64,000 bases of DNA from assembly GCA_002943765.1 (NCBI GenBank), contig PQWQ01000028.1, positions 1-64,000 of the forward strand, written 5' to 3'. The stretch comes from Psoroptes ovis (taxonomy: Eukaryota > Arthropoda > Arachnida > Sarcoptiformes > Psoroptidae). The translations under genes and the position numbers were made by a program. Positions 1 to 11,894 of this stretch are shown piece by piece. Numbering within the stretch: the first letter of the stretch is position 1; each line of letters begins with the position of its first letter. The notes beneath the pieces were generated by a model. The model did no database searches. It was not told where the DNA came from and saw only the letters and a program-made list of their open reading frames with translations.

Positions 1-3000
1 TTTTTCCAAAAAAATCAAAGGCTATAGTAAGGCAAGTTTTCAAAAAAAATCAAAGGCTATCCACTGCCATCTTTTTTCAAAAAATCAAAGCTATAGTAAG
101 GCGATTTTTTCAAAAAAATCAAAGGCTATAGTAAGGCGATTTTTTTCAAAAAAATCAAAGGCTATCCACTGCCATCTTTTTTCAAAAAAATAAAAGGCTA
201 TAGTAAGGCGATTTTTCTCAAAAAAATCAAAGGCAATAGACTGGCAATTTTTCCAAAAAAATCAAAGGCTATAGTAAGGCGATTTTTCTCAAAAAAATCA
301 AAGGCTATCACTGCCATTTTTCAAAAAAATAAAAGGCTATAGTAAGGCGATTTTTCAAAAAAAATCAAAGGCTATAATTTTTTCAAAAAAATCAAGGCCT
401 GGCAATTTTTTCCAAAAAAATCAAAGGCTAAGGCGATTTTTTCAAAAAAATCACTGGCAATTTTTCAAAAAAAAAAGCTATAGTAAGGCGATTTTTCTAA
501 AAAAAATCAAAGGCTGTAAGGGCTTTTTTCAAAAAATTAGACTTTTTTCAAAAAAATCAAAGGCAATAAAGGCGATTTTTCAAAAAAAATCAAAGGCAAT
601 AGACTGGCAATTTTTCAAAAAAATCAAATTTCAAAAAAATCAAAGGCAATAGACTGGCAATTTTTTCAAAAAAATCAAAGGCAATAGACTGGCAATTTTT
701 TTCAAAAAAATCAAAGGCAATAGACTGGCAATTTTTTCAAAAAAATCAAAGGCTATAGTAAGGCAATTTTTTCCAAAAAAATCAAAGGCTTTTTCAAAAA
801 AAATCAAAGCTATAGTAAGGCTTTTTCAAAAAAATCAAAGCTTTTTTTCAAAAATCAAAGGCTATCCAATTTTTTCAAAAAAATCAAAGGCTATAGTAAG
901 GCGATTTTTTCAAAAAAATCAAAGGCAATAGACTGGCAATTTTCAAAAAAATCAAAGGCTATAGTAAGGCGATTTTTCTCAAAAAAATCAAAGGCTAACT
1001 GCATCTTTTTTCAAAAAAATCAAAGGCTATAGTAAGGCGATTTTTCTAAAAAAATCAAAGGCTATCCACTGCATCTTTTTTCAAAAAAATCAAAGGCAAT
1101 AGACTGGCAATTTTTCCAAAAAAATCAAAGGCAGGCTTTTTCCAAAAAAATCAAAGGAATAGACTGGCAATTTTTTCAAAAAAATCAAAGCTATAGTTTT
1201 TCAAAAAAAATCAAAGGCAATAGTAAGGCGATTTTTCTCAAAAAAATCAAAGGCTATCCACTGCCATCTTTTTTCAAAAAAATCAAAGGCAATAACTGGC
1301 AATTTTTTCCAAAAAAATCAAAGGCTATAGTAAGGCGATTTTTCAAAAAATTTGGAAAAATCAAAGGCACTGGCAATTTTTTCCAAAAAATCAAAGGCAC
1401 TGGCAATTTTTCAAAAAAATTAGACTGGCAATTTTTTCAAAAAATCAAAGGCAATAGACTGGCAATTTTTTTCAAAAAAATCAAAGGCGCAATTTTTCCA
1501 AAAAAATCAAAGGCTATAGTAAGGCAAGTTTTTCAAAAAAATCAAAGGGCCATTTTTTCAAAAAATCAAAGCTAATAAATTTTTTCAAAAAAATCAAGGC
1601 TATAGTAAGGCGATTTTTTTCAAAAAATCAAAGGCTATCCACTTTTTTTCAAAAAAATAAAAGGCTAAGATTTTTCTCAAAAAAATCAAGGCAATAGACT
1701 GGCAATTTTTTCAAAAAAATCAAAGGCAAGGCGATTTTTCTCAAAAAAATCAAAGGCTATCCACTGCAAAGGCTATATTTTTTTCAAAAAAATCAAAGGC
1801 CCGCAAGGCAATTTTTTTCAAAAAAATTTTTTTTTCAAAAAAATCAAAGGCTATAAAGGCGCAAAAAATCAAAGGCAATAGACTGGCAATTTTTTCAAAA
1901 AAATTTGGCAAAAAAAATTATAAAGGCGATTTTTTTCAGAAAATCAAAGGGCAAAAAATCAAAGGCAATGCAATTTTTTCAAAAAATTAGACTGGCAATT
2001 TTTTCAAAAAAATCAAGGCAATAGACTGGCAATTTTTTCCAAAAAAATCAAAGGCTATAGTAAGGCGATTTTTTCAAAAAAAATCAAAGGCCCAAAAAAA
2101 TCAAGGCAATAGACTGGCAATTTTTTCCAAAAAAATCAAAGGCCATTTTCAAAAAAATCAAAGATTTTTTTCAAAAAAAATCAAAGCTATAGTTTTTTCA
2201 AAAAAATCAAAGGCTATTTTTTCAAAAAATCAAAGGCTTTTTTCAAAAAAATAAAAGGCTATTTTCTCAAAAAAATATAGACTGGCAATTTTTCCAAAAA
2301 AATCAAAGGCTATAGTAAGGCGATTTTTTCAAAAAAAATCAAAGGCTATCCACTGCCATTTTTTCAAAAAAATCAAAGGCACTTTTTTCAAAAAAATCAA
2401 AGCACTGGGCAATTTTTTTCCAAAAAAATCAAAGGCTATAGTAAGGCAATTTTTTTCAAAAAATCAAAGGCTATCCACTGCCATCTTTTTTCAAAAAAAA
2501 AATAGTAAGGCGATCAAAAAAAAAGGGCTTTTTTTCAAAAAAATCATAGACTGGGCGAAAAAATCAAAGGGTCAAAAAAATCAATAGACTGGCAAAAAAA
2601 AATCAAAGGCCGATTTTTTCAAAAAAATCAAAATTTTTTTCAAAAAAATCAAAGGCAATAAATCAAAAAATTTATTTTTCAAAAAAATCAAAGGGAAAAA
2701 AATCAAAGGGTTTTTTTTCAAAGCAATAGAAATTTTTCCAAAAAAATCAAAGGCAATACTGGCAATTTTTTCAAAAAAATTAATTTTTTCCAAAAAAATC
2801 AAAGGCAATAGACTTTTCAAAAAATCAAAGGCAATAGAGGCAATTTTTTCAAAAAAATCAAAGGCAATAGACTGCAATTTTTTCAAAAAAATCAAAGGCT
2901 TTTTCCAAAAAAATCAAAGGCATATTTTTTCAAAAAAATCAAAGGCTATTGCTTTTTTCAAAAAATCTAGGCGCAAAAAAATCAAGGCGAAAAAAATCAA

Positions 3001-6000
3001 AGGCTATTGAAAATAAGGCTAAGGCTCAAAAAAATTAGACTGGCAAAAAAAAATCAAAGGCCTTTTTCAAAAAAATCAAAGGACTGCATTTTTTCAAAAA
3101 AATAAAGGCTATAGTAAGGCGATTTTTCAAAAAAAATCAAAGGCTATCCACTGCCATCTTTTTTCAAAAAAATCAAAGGGAGAAAAAAATCAAAGGCAAT
3201 AGACTGGCAATTTTTTCCAAAAAAATCAAAGGCAATAGAGGCAATTTTTTTCAAAAAAATCAAAGGCAATAGAGGCAATTTTTCCAAAAAAATCAAAGGC
3301 GCAATTTTTTCAAAAAAATCAAAGGCTATCCACTGGCAAGAGGCAATTTTTTCAAAAAATCAAAGGCTATCCACTTTTTTTCAAAAAAATCATTTTTTTC
3401 AAAAAATCAAAGGCAATAGGCAATTTTTTCAAAAATCAAAGGCAAGGTTTTCCAAAAAAATCAAAGGCCGCAAATTTTTTCAAAAAAATCAAAGGCAATA
3501 GACTGGCAATTTTTCCAAAAAAATCAAAGGCTAAGGCCAAAAATCAAGGGGCTTTTTTTCAAGGCAATTTTTTTTCAAAAAAATCAAAGGTTTTTTTTCC
3601 AAAAAAATCAAAGGCTATAGTTTTTTCAAAAAAATCAAAGGCAATTGGCAATTTTTTCAAAAAAATCAAAGGCAATAGACTGGCAATTTTTTCCAAAAAA
3701 ATCAAAGGCTATAGTAAGGCCAAAAAAATCAAAGGCTATCCACTGCCATCTTTTTTCAAAAAAATTATAGAATTTTTTCAAAAAAATCAAAGGCTATTTT
3801 TTTTTCAAAAAATCAAAGGGGCTTTTTTTTCAAAAAAATCAAAGGCAATTGGCAAAGGCTATAGTAAGAAAGGCTATTTTTTTTCAAAAAAATATAGGGA
3901 AAAATCAAAGGCAATAGACTGGCAATTTTTTCAAAAAAATCAAAGGCAATTTTTTCAAAAAAATCAAAGGCAGGCAATTTTTTTAAAAATCAAGGGGCTA
4001 TAGTAAGGGTTTCAAAAAAATTTTTTTTCAAAAAAATCAAAGGCGAAATCAAAGGCACTTTTTTTTTTTTTCAAAAAAATCAAAGGCTATAGTTTTTTCA
4101 AAAAAAATCAAAGGCAGGTCCAAATTTTTTCAAAAAAATCAGAGGCAATAGACTGGCAATTTTTCCAAAAAAATCAAAGGCTTTTTTTCAAAAAAATCAA
4201 AGGCTATATCTTTTTTCAAAAAAATATAGGAAAAAAATATCTTTTTTTCAAAAAAATCAAAGGCAATAGACTGGCAAAAAAAATTTTTTTTTCAAAAAAA
4301 TCAAAGGCAATAGACTGGCCACTTTTTTCAAAAAAATCAAAGGCAATAGACTTTTTTCAAAAAATCAAAGGCTATAGTTTTTTCCAAAAAAATCAAAGGC
4401 ATAGTAAGGCTTTTCAAAAAAAATCAAAGGGTTTTTCAAAAAAATCAAAGACTATAGTAAGGCGATTTTTTCAAAAAAAATCAAAGGCCGATTTTTTCAA
4501 AAAATCAAAGGGCATTTTTTCAAAGGCTATAGTAAGGCATTTTTCTCAAAAAAATCAAAGGCAATTTTTTCAAAAAATCAAAGGCAATTTTTCCAAAAAA
4601 ATCAAAGGCGGCAATTTTTTCAAAAAAATCAAAGGCACTTTTTCAAAAAAATCAAAGGCAATAGACTGGCAATTTTTCCAAAAAAATCAAAGGCTGAGGC
4701 GGCAATTTTTTCAAAAAAATCAATAAAGGCCAAAAAAATCCAATAACTGGCAATTTTTCAAAAAAATCAAAGCAATTTTTTTCAAAAAAAATCAAAGGCG
4801 CAATCAAAAAAAATCAAGGCAATAGAGGCAAAAAAAAAATCAAAGGGCTTTTTAAAAAAATCAAAGGCTATTGCCATTTTTTCAAAAAAATCAAAGGCTA
4901 TAAGGCGATTTTTCAAAAAAATCAAAGGCTATAGTAAGGCGTTTTTTCAGAAAAATCAAAGGCTATCCAATTTTTCAAAAAAATCAAGGCTTTTTCAAAA
5001 AAATCAAAGGGGAAAAATATCTTTTTCAAAAAATCAAAGCAATAGACTGGCAATTTTTCAAAAAAATCAAAGGCAATAGGCTTTTTTCCAAAAAAATCAA
5101 AGGCAATAGACTGGCAATTTTTTCAAAAAAATCAAAGGCAATAGACTGGCAATTTTTCCAAAAAAATCAAAGGCTATAGTAAGGCAATTTTTTCAAAAAA
5201 TCAAAGGCTATCCACTGCATTTTTTCAAAAAAATCAAAACTATAGTAAGGCGATTTTTTCAAAAAAAATCAAAGGCTATAGTAAGGCGATTTTTTCAAAA
5301 ATCAAGGCTATCCACTGCCATCTTTTTTCAAAAAAATCAAAGGCATAGAAATTTTTTCAAAAAAATCAAAGGCAATAGACTGGCAATTTTTCCAAAAAAT
5401 CAATTTTTTCAAAAAAATCAAAGGCAATAGACTGGCAATTTTTTCAAAAAAATCAAAGGCTTTTTTCCAAAAAAATCATAGAGCAATTTTTCAAAAAATC
5501 AAAGGCTATAGTAAGGCATTTTTCAAAAAAATCAAAGGCTATCCACTGCCATCTTTTTTCAAAAATCAAAGATAAGGCGATTTTTCAAAAAAATCAAGGC
5601 TATAGTAAGGCGATTTTTCAAAAAAATCAAAGGCTATCCACTGCCATCTTTTTTCAAAAAAATCAAAGGCAATAGGCAATTTTTCCAAAAAAATCAAAGG
5701 CAATAGACTGGCAAAAAAAATCAAAGGCAAGGCGATTTTTCTAAAAAAATCAAAGCAATAGACTGGCAATTTTTTTCAAAAAAATTGGCAATTTTTTCAA
5801 AAAAATGGCAATTTTTTCAAAAAAAAAGGCTAAAAAATAAGGCAATTTTTTCAAAAAATCTAAAAAAAAAATCCAAAAAAATCAAAGGCTATAGTAAGGC
5901 GATTTTTTTCAAAAAATCAAAGGCTATCCACTTTTTTTTCAAAAAAATCAAAGGCAATAGACTGGCAATTTTTCAAAAAAATCAAAGCAATAAGCAATTT

Positions 6001-8649
6001 TTTAAAAAAATCAAAGGCAAAAAAATCAAAGGCAATTTTTCCAAAAAAATCAAAGGCAATAGACTGGCAATTTTTCAAAAAATCAAGGCAATAGACTGGC
6101 AATTTTTCCAAAAAAATCAAAGGCTATAGTAAGGCAATTTTTCAAAAAAATCAAAGGCTATCCACTGCTTTTTTCAAAAAAATCTATAGTTTTTCAAAAA
6201 AATCAAAGGCAATTTTTTCAAAAAATCAAAGGCTATCCAATTTTTTCAAAGGCTATAGTAAGGCGATTTTTCTCAAAAAAATCAAAGGCAATAGACTTTT
6301 TAAAAAATCGCTGAGGCGTTTTTTCAAAAAAATCAAAGGGAATTTTTTCAAAAAATCAAAGGCAATAGACTGGCAATTTTTTCAAAAAAATATAGACTGG
6401 CAATTTTTTCCAAAAAAATCAAAGGCTATAGTAAGGCAATTTTTTCAAAAAATCAAAGGCTATCCACTGAAAAAAATCAAAGGCTATAGTGCAAAAAAAT
6501 CAAATATTTCTTTTTTTCAAAAAAATCAAAGGCGACTGGCAATTTTTCCAAAAAATCAAAGGCTGCAAATCAAAAAAATCAAAGGCAATAGACTGGCAAT
6601 TTTTTCAAAAAAATCAGCAATTTTTCCAAAAAAAACAAAGGCTAAATTTTTCTCAAAAAAATCAAAGGCTATAGTTTTTCTCAAAAAATCAAAGGCAATA
6701 GAGGCAATTTTTTCAAAAAAATCAGAGGCAATAGACTGGCAATTTTTCAAAAAAATCAAAGGCTATAAGGCGATTTTTCTCAAAAAAAATCAAAGCAATA
6801 GGCAATTTTTTCAAAAAAATTTGGCAATTTTTCCAAAAAAATCAAAGGCTATAGTAAGGCGATTTTTCTCAAAAAAATCAAAGGCTATAACTGCCATTTT
6901 TCAAAAAAATCAAAGGCAATAGACTGGCAATTTTTTCCAAAAAAATCAAAGGCAATAGACTGCAATTTTTCCAAAAAAATCAAAGGCAATAGAAGGCAAT
7001 TTTTCAAAGGCAATTTTTTTTCCAAAAAAATCAAAGGCATAGACTGGCAATTTTTTCCAAAAAAATCAAAGGCAATAGACTGGCAATTTTCAAAATCAAG
7101 GCATAGTGGCAATTTTTCCAAAAAAATCAAAGGCTATAGTAAAGGCAGTTTTTCAAAAAAAATCAAAGGCTATCCACTGCCATCTTTTTTCAAAAAAATC
7201 AAAGACTATAGTAAGGCGATTTTTTCAAAAAAAATCAAAGGCTATAGTAAGGCGATTTTTTTCAGAAAAATCAAAGGCTATCCACTGCCATCTTTTTTCA
7301 AAAAAAAAAAAGGCTATAGTAAGGCGATTTTTCTCAAAAAAATCAAAGGCAATAGACTGGCAATTTTAAATCAAATTTAAGGATTTTTTCAAAAAAATCA
7401 AAGGCAATAGACTGGCAATTTTTCTTTATTTTTCAAAAAAATCAAAGGCAATAGACTGGCAATTTTTCCAAAAAAAATCAAAGGCTATAGTAAGGCATTT
7501 TTTCAAAAAAAATCAAAGGCAATAGACTGCAATTTTTTCAAAAAATCAAAGGCTCTGATTTTCTCAAAAAAATCAAAGGCTATAGTAGGCAATTTTTCAA
7601 AAAAATCAAAGGCTATCACTGCAAAAAAAAAAACATAGACTGATTTTTCAAAAAAATCAAAGGCTATAGTAAGGCAATTTTTTCAAAAAATCAAAGGCTA
7701 TCACTGCATCTTTTTCAAAAAAATAAGGCAATAAGGCATTTTTCCAAAAATCAAAGGCAATAGACTGGCAATTTTTCCAAAAAAATCAAAGGCTAGGCAT
7801 AGTGCAATTTTTCAAAAAAATCAAAGGCAATAGTAACTGGCAATTTTTCAAAAAAATCAAAGCTATAGTAAGGCGATTTCTCAAAAAAATCAAAGGCTAT
7901 AGTAAGGCAATTTTTCTCAAAAAAATCAAAGGCAATAGACTGGCATTTTTTCAAAAAAATCAGAGGCAATAGACTGGCAATTTTCCAAAAAAATCAAAGG
8001 CTATAGTAAGGCGATTTTTCTCAAAAAAATCAAATTCAATAGACTGGCAATTTTTTCAAAAAAATCAGAGGCAATAGACTGGCAATTTTTCCAAAAAAAT
8101 CAAAGGCTATAGTAAGGCGATTTTCTCAAAAAAATCAAAGGCTATCCACTGCCATCTTTTTTCCAAAAAAATCAAAGGCAATAGACTGGCAATTTTTCCA
8201 AAAAAATCAAAGGCAATAGACTGGCAATTTTTTTCAAAAAAATCAAAGGCAATAGACTGGCAATTTTTCAAAAAAATCAAAGGCAATAGACTGGCAATTT
8301 TTTCAAAAAAATCAAAGGCAATAGACTGGCAATTTTTCCAAAAAATCAAAGGCAATAGACTGGCAATTTTTTCAAAAAAATCAAAGCAATAGACTGGCAA
8401 TTTTTCAAAAAAATCAAAGCTATAGTAAGGCAAGTTTTTCCAAAAAAATCAAAGGCTATAGTAAGGCAATTTTTCAAAAAAATCAAAGGCTATCCACTGC
8501 CATCTTTTTCAAAAAAATCAAAGACTATAGTAAGGCGATTTTTTCAAAAAAAATCAAAGGCTATAGTAAGGCGATTTTTTTCAGAAAAATCAAAGGCTAT
8601 CCACTGCCATCTTTTTTCAAAAAAATAAAAGGCTATAGTAAGGCGATTT

Positions 8650-9165
8650 TTCTCAAAAAAATCAAAGGCAATAGACTGGCAATTTTTCCAAAAAAATCAA
8701 AGGCTATAGACTGGCAATTTTTCCAAAAAAATCAAAGGCTATAGTAAGGCAATTTTTCTCAAAAAAATCAAAGGCAATAGACTGGCAATTTTTTCAAAAA
8801 AATCAGAGGCAATAGACTGGCAATTTTTCCAAAAAAATCAAAGGCTATAGTAAGGCGATTTTTCTCAAAAAAATCAAAGGCTATAGTAAGGCAATTTTTC
8901 TCAAAAAAATCAAAGGCAATAGACTGGCAATTTTTTCAAAAAAATCAGAGGCAATAGACTGGCAATTTTTCCAAAAAAATCAAAGGCTATAGTAAGGCGA
9001 TTTTTCTCAAAAAAATCAAAGGCTATAGTAAGGCAATTTTCTCAAAAAATCAAAGGCAATAGACTGGCAATTTTTCAAAAAAATCAGAGGCAATAGACTG
9101 GCAATTTTTCCAAAAAAATCAAAGGCTATAGTAAGGCGATTTTTCTCAAAAAAATCAAAGGCTAT
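8650..9165. repeat. Higher-order repeat block, ~142-bp period (4 monomers)
   Basis: The variant core ending AATCAGAGG recurs at about 8804, 8946 and 9085, giving spacings of 142 and 139 bp. It sits in the same order of boxes each time: CAATAGACTGG, then the CAGAGG variant with CAATAGACTGG, then CTATAGTAAGGCGA, then CTATAGTAAGGCAA. A four-monomer unit copied in tandem is the simplest reading. Confidence 0.85.
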
Positions 9166-9480
9166 CCACTGCCATCTTTTTTCAAAAAAATCAAAGGCAA
9201 TAGACTGGCAATTTTTTCCAAAAAAATCAAAGGCAATAGACTGGCAATTTTTTCCAAAAAAATCAAAGGCAATAGTAAGGCGATTTTTCTAAAAAAAATC
9301 AAAGGCAATAGACTGGCAATTTTTCAAAAAAATCAAAGGCAATAGACTGGCAATTTTTTCCAAAAAAATCAAAGGCAATAGACTGGCAATTTTTTCAAAA
9401 AAATCAAAGGCAATAGACTGGCAATTTTTTCAAAAAAATCAAAGGCAATAGACTGGCAATTTTTTCAAAAAAATCAAAGG

Positions 9481-10560
9481 CTATAGTAAGGCAAGTTTTT
9501 CCAAAAAAATCAAAGGCTATAGTAAGGCAAGTTTTTCAAAAAAAATCAAAGGCTATCCACTGCCATCTTTTTTCAAAAAAATCAAAGACTATAGTAAGGC
9601 GATTTTTTCAAAAAAAATCAAAGGCTATAGTAAGGCGATTTTTTTCAGAAAAATCAAAGGCTATCCACTGCCATCTTTTTTCAAAAAAATAAAAGGCTAT
9701 AGTAAGGCGATTTTTCTCAAAAAAATCAAAGGCAATAGACTGGCAATTTTTCCAAAAAAATCAAAGGCTATAGTAAGGCGATTTTTCTCAAAAAAATCAA
9801 AGGCTATCCACTGCCATCTTTTTTCAAAAAAATCAAAGGCAATAGACTGGCAATTTTTTCAAAAAAATCAAAGGCAATAGACTGGCAATTTTTTCAAAAA
9901 AATCAAAGGCAATAGACTGGCAATTTTTTCCAAAAAAATCAAAGGCTATAGTAAGGCGATTTTTTCCAAAAAAATCAAAGGCAATAGACTGGCAATTTTT
10001 TCAAAAAAATCAAAGGCAATAGACTGGCAATTTTTTCCAAAAAAATCAAAGGCTATAGTAAGGCAAGTTTTTCAAAAAAAAATCAAAGGCTATCCACTGC
10101 CATCTTTTTTCAAAAAAATCAAAGACTATAGTAAGGCGATTTTTTCAAAAAAAATCAAAGGCTATAGTAAGGCGATTTTTTTCAGAAAAATCAAAGGCTA
10201 TCCACTGCCATCTTTTTTCAAAAAAATAAAAGGCTATAGTAAGGCGATTTTTCTCAAAAAAATCAAAGGCAATAGACTGGCAATTTTTCCAAAAAAATCA
10301 AAGGCTATAGTAAGGCGATTTTTCTCAAAAAAATCAAAGGCTATCCACTGCCATCTTTTTTCAAAAAAATCAAAGGCAATAGACTGGCAATTTTTTCAAA
10401 AAAATCAAAGGCAATAGACTGGCAATTTTTTCAAAAAAATCAAAGGCAATAGACTGGCAATTTTTTCCAAAAAAATCAAAGGCTATAGTAAGGCAATTTT
10501 TTTCAGAAAAATCAAAGGCTATCCACTGCCATCTTTTTTCAAAAAAATCAAAGGCTATAG
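9481..10560. repeat. Tandem duplication of a ~537-bp multi-monomer block
   Basis: A rare monomer variant, CAAAGACTATAGTAAGG, occurs at about 9583 and again at about 10120, a spacing of 537 bp. The flanking series of monomers (a CAGAAAAATC variant, then the CTATCCACTGCCATC box, then an AAATAAAAGG variant) is nearly identical in both copies. This indicates duplication of a block of about 15 monomers. The same marker at about 7200 and 8519 suggests older copies. Confidence 0.8.
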
Positions 10561-10639
10561 TAAGGCGATTTTTCTCAAAAAAATCAAAGGCTATCCATGG
10601 CCATCTTTTTTCAAAAAAATCAAAGGCAATAGACTGGCA

Positions 10640-11870
10640 ATTTTTCCAAAAAAATCAAAGGCTATAGTAAGGCAATTTTTCTCAAAAAAATCAAAGGCAA
10701 TAGACTGGCAATTTTTTCAAAAAAATCAGAGGCAATAGACTGGCAATTTTTCCAAAAAAATCAAAGGCTATAGTAAGGCGATTTTTCTCAAAAAAATCAA
10801 AGGCTATAGTAAGGCAATTTTTCTCAAAAAAATCAAAGGCAATAGACTGGCAATTTTTTCAAAAAAATCAGAGGCAATAGACTGGCAATTTTTCCAAAAA
10901 AATCAAAGGCTATAGTAAGGCGATTTTTCTCAAAAAAATCAAATTCAATAGACTGGCAATTTTTTCAAAAAAATCAGAGGCAATAGACTGGCAATTTTTC
11001 CAAAAAAATCAAAGGCTATAGTAAGGCGATTTTTCTCAAAAAAATCAAATTCAATAGACTGGCAATTTTTCCAAAAAAATCAAAGGCTATAGTAAGGCGA
11101 TTTTTCTCAAAAAAATCAAATTCAATAGACTGGCAATTTTTCCAAAAAAATCAAAGGCTATAGTAAGGCGATTTTTCTCAAAAAAATCAAAGGCTATAGT
11201 AAGGCAATTTTTCTCAAAAAAATCAAAGGCAATAGACTGGCAATTTTTTCAAAAAAATCAGAGGCAATAGACTGGCAATTTTTCCAAAAAAATCAAAGGC
11301 TATAGTAAGGCGATTTTTCTCAAAAAAATCAAAGGCTATAGTAAGGCAATTTTTCTCAAAAAAATCAAAGGCAATAGACTGGCAATTTTTTCAAAAAAAT
11401 CAGAGGCAATAGACTGGCAATTTTTCCAAAAAAATCAAAGGCTATAGTAAGGCGATTTTTCTCAAAAAAATCAAATTCAATAGACTGGCAATTTTTCCAA
11501 AAAAATCAAAGGCTATAGTAAGGCGATTTTTCTCAAAAAAATCAAAGGCTATAGTAAGGCAATTTTTCTCAAAAAAATCAAAGGCAATAGACTGGCAATT
11601 TTTCCAAAAAAATCAAAGGCTATAGTAAGGCGATTTTTCTCAAAAAAATCAAAGGCTATAGTAAGGCAATTTTTCTCAAAAAAATCAAAGGCAATAGACT
11701 GGCAATTTTTTCAAAAAAATCAGAGGCAATAGACTGGCAATTTTTCCAAAAAAATCAAAGGCTATAGTAAGGCAATTTTTTCAAAAAAATCAAAGGCAAT
11801 AGACTGGCAATTTTTCTCAAAAAAATCAAAGGCAATAGACTGGCAATTTTTCTCAAAAAAATCAAAGGCT
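10640..11870. repeat. Second 142-bp higher-order repeat block at the array edge
   Basis: The CAGAGG marker recurs at about 10727, 10869, 10975, 11259, 11401 and 11721. Spacings are 142, 106, 284, 142 and 320 bp. Most are multiples of about 35.5 bp; the last fits least well (about nine monomers, with short ones). A further variant, AATCAAATTCAATAGACTGG, appears only with this block and near 8030. The array then stops at about 11,890. Confidence 0.8.
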
Positions 11871-11894
11871 ATCCACTGCCATCTTTTTTTCAAA

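Larger units (their letters stand above)
1..11894. repeat. Large tandem satellite array, ~35-bp monomer with three variable boxes
   Basis: The block is wholly made of one monomer family. The conserved core reads TTTTTTCAAAAAAATCAAAG (with C/CC/TC variants before the A-run). It is followed by one of three boxes: GCAATAGACTGGCAA, GCTATAGTAAGGCGA or GCTATCCACTGCCATC. The usual monomer is about 35-36 bp. The left two thirds contain many truncated monomers; the right part (from about 8 kb) is much more regular and shows higher-order periods of about 142 bp and about 537 bp. The open frames in the array (peptides repeating a QSIAFDFFEK-like unit) follow from a repeat free of stops in some frames, and I do not call them genes. 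The array starts before the window, so its full length is unknown. A pericentromeric, subtelomeric or interstitial location cannot be decided from the sequence. Confidence 0.97.

Noticed and set aside
2581..8433. Several open frames in the satellite with repeating QSIAFDFFEK or KAIxxFFxKKSK peptides
   Set aside because: They are translations of the tandem monomer; frames open and close with indels, both strands are equally open, and there is no start context or family similarity.
1..11894. CRISPR-like array (regular repeats with variable boxes)
   Set aside because: The variable parts come in only three types and recur many times, unit length is about 35 bp with no unique spacers, and the genome is eukaryotic. 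It is a satellite.
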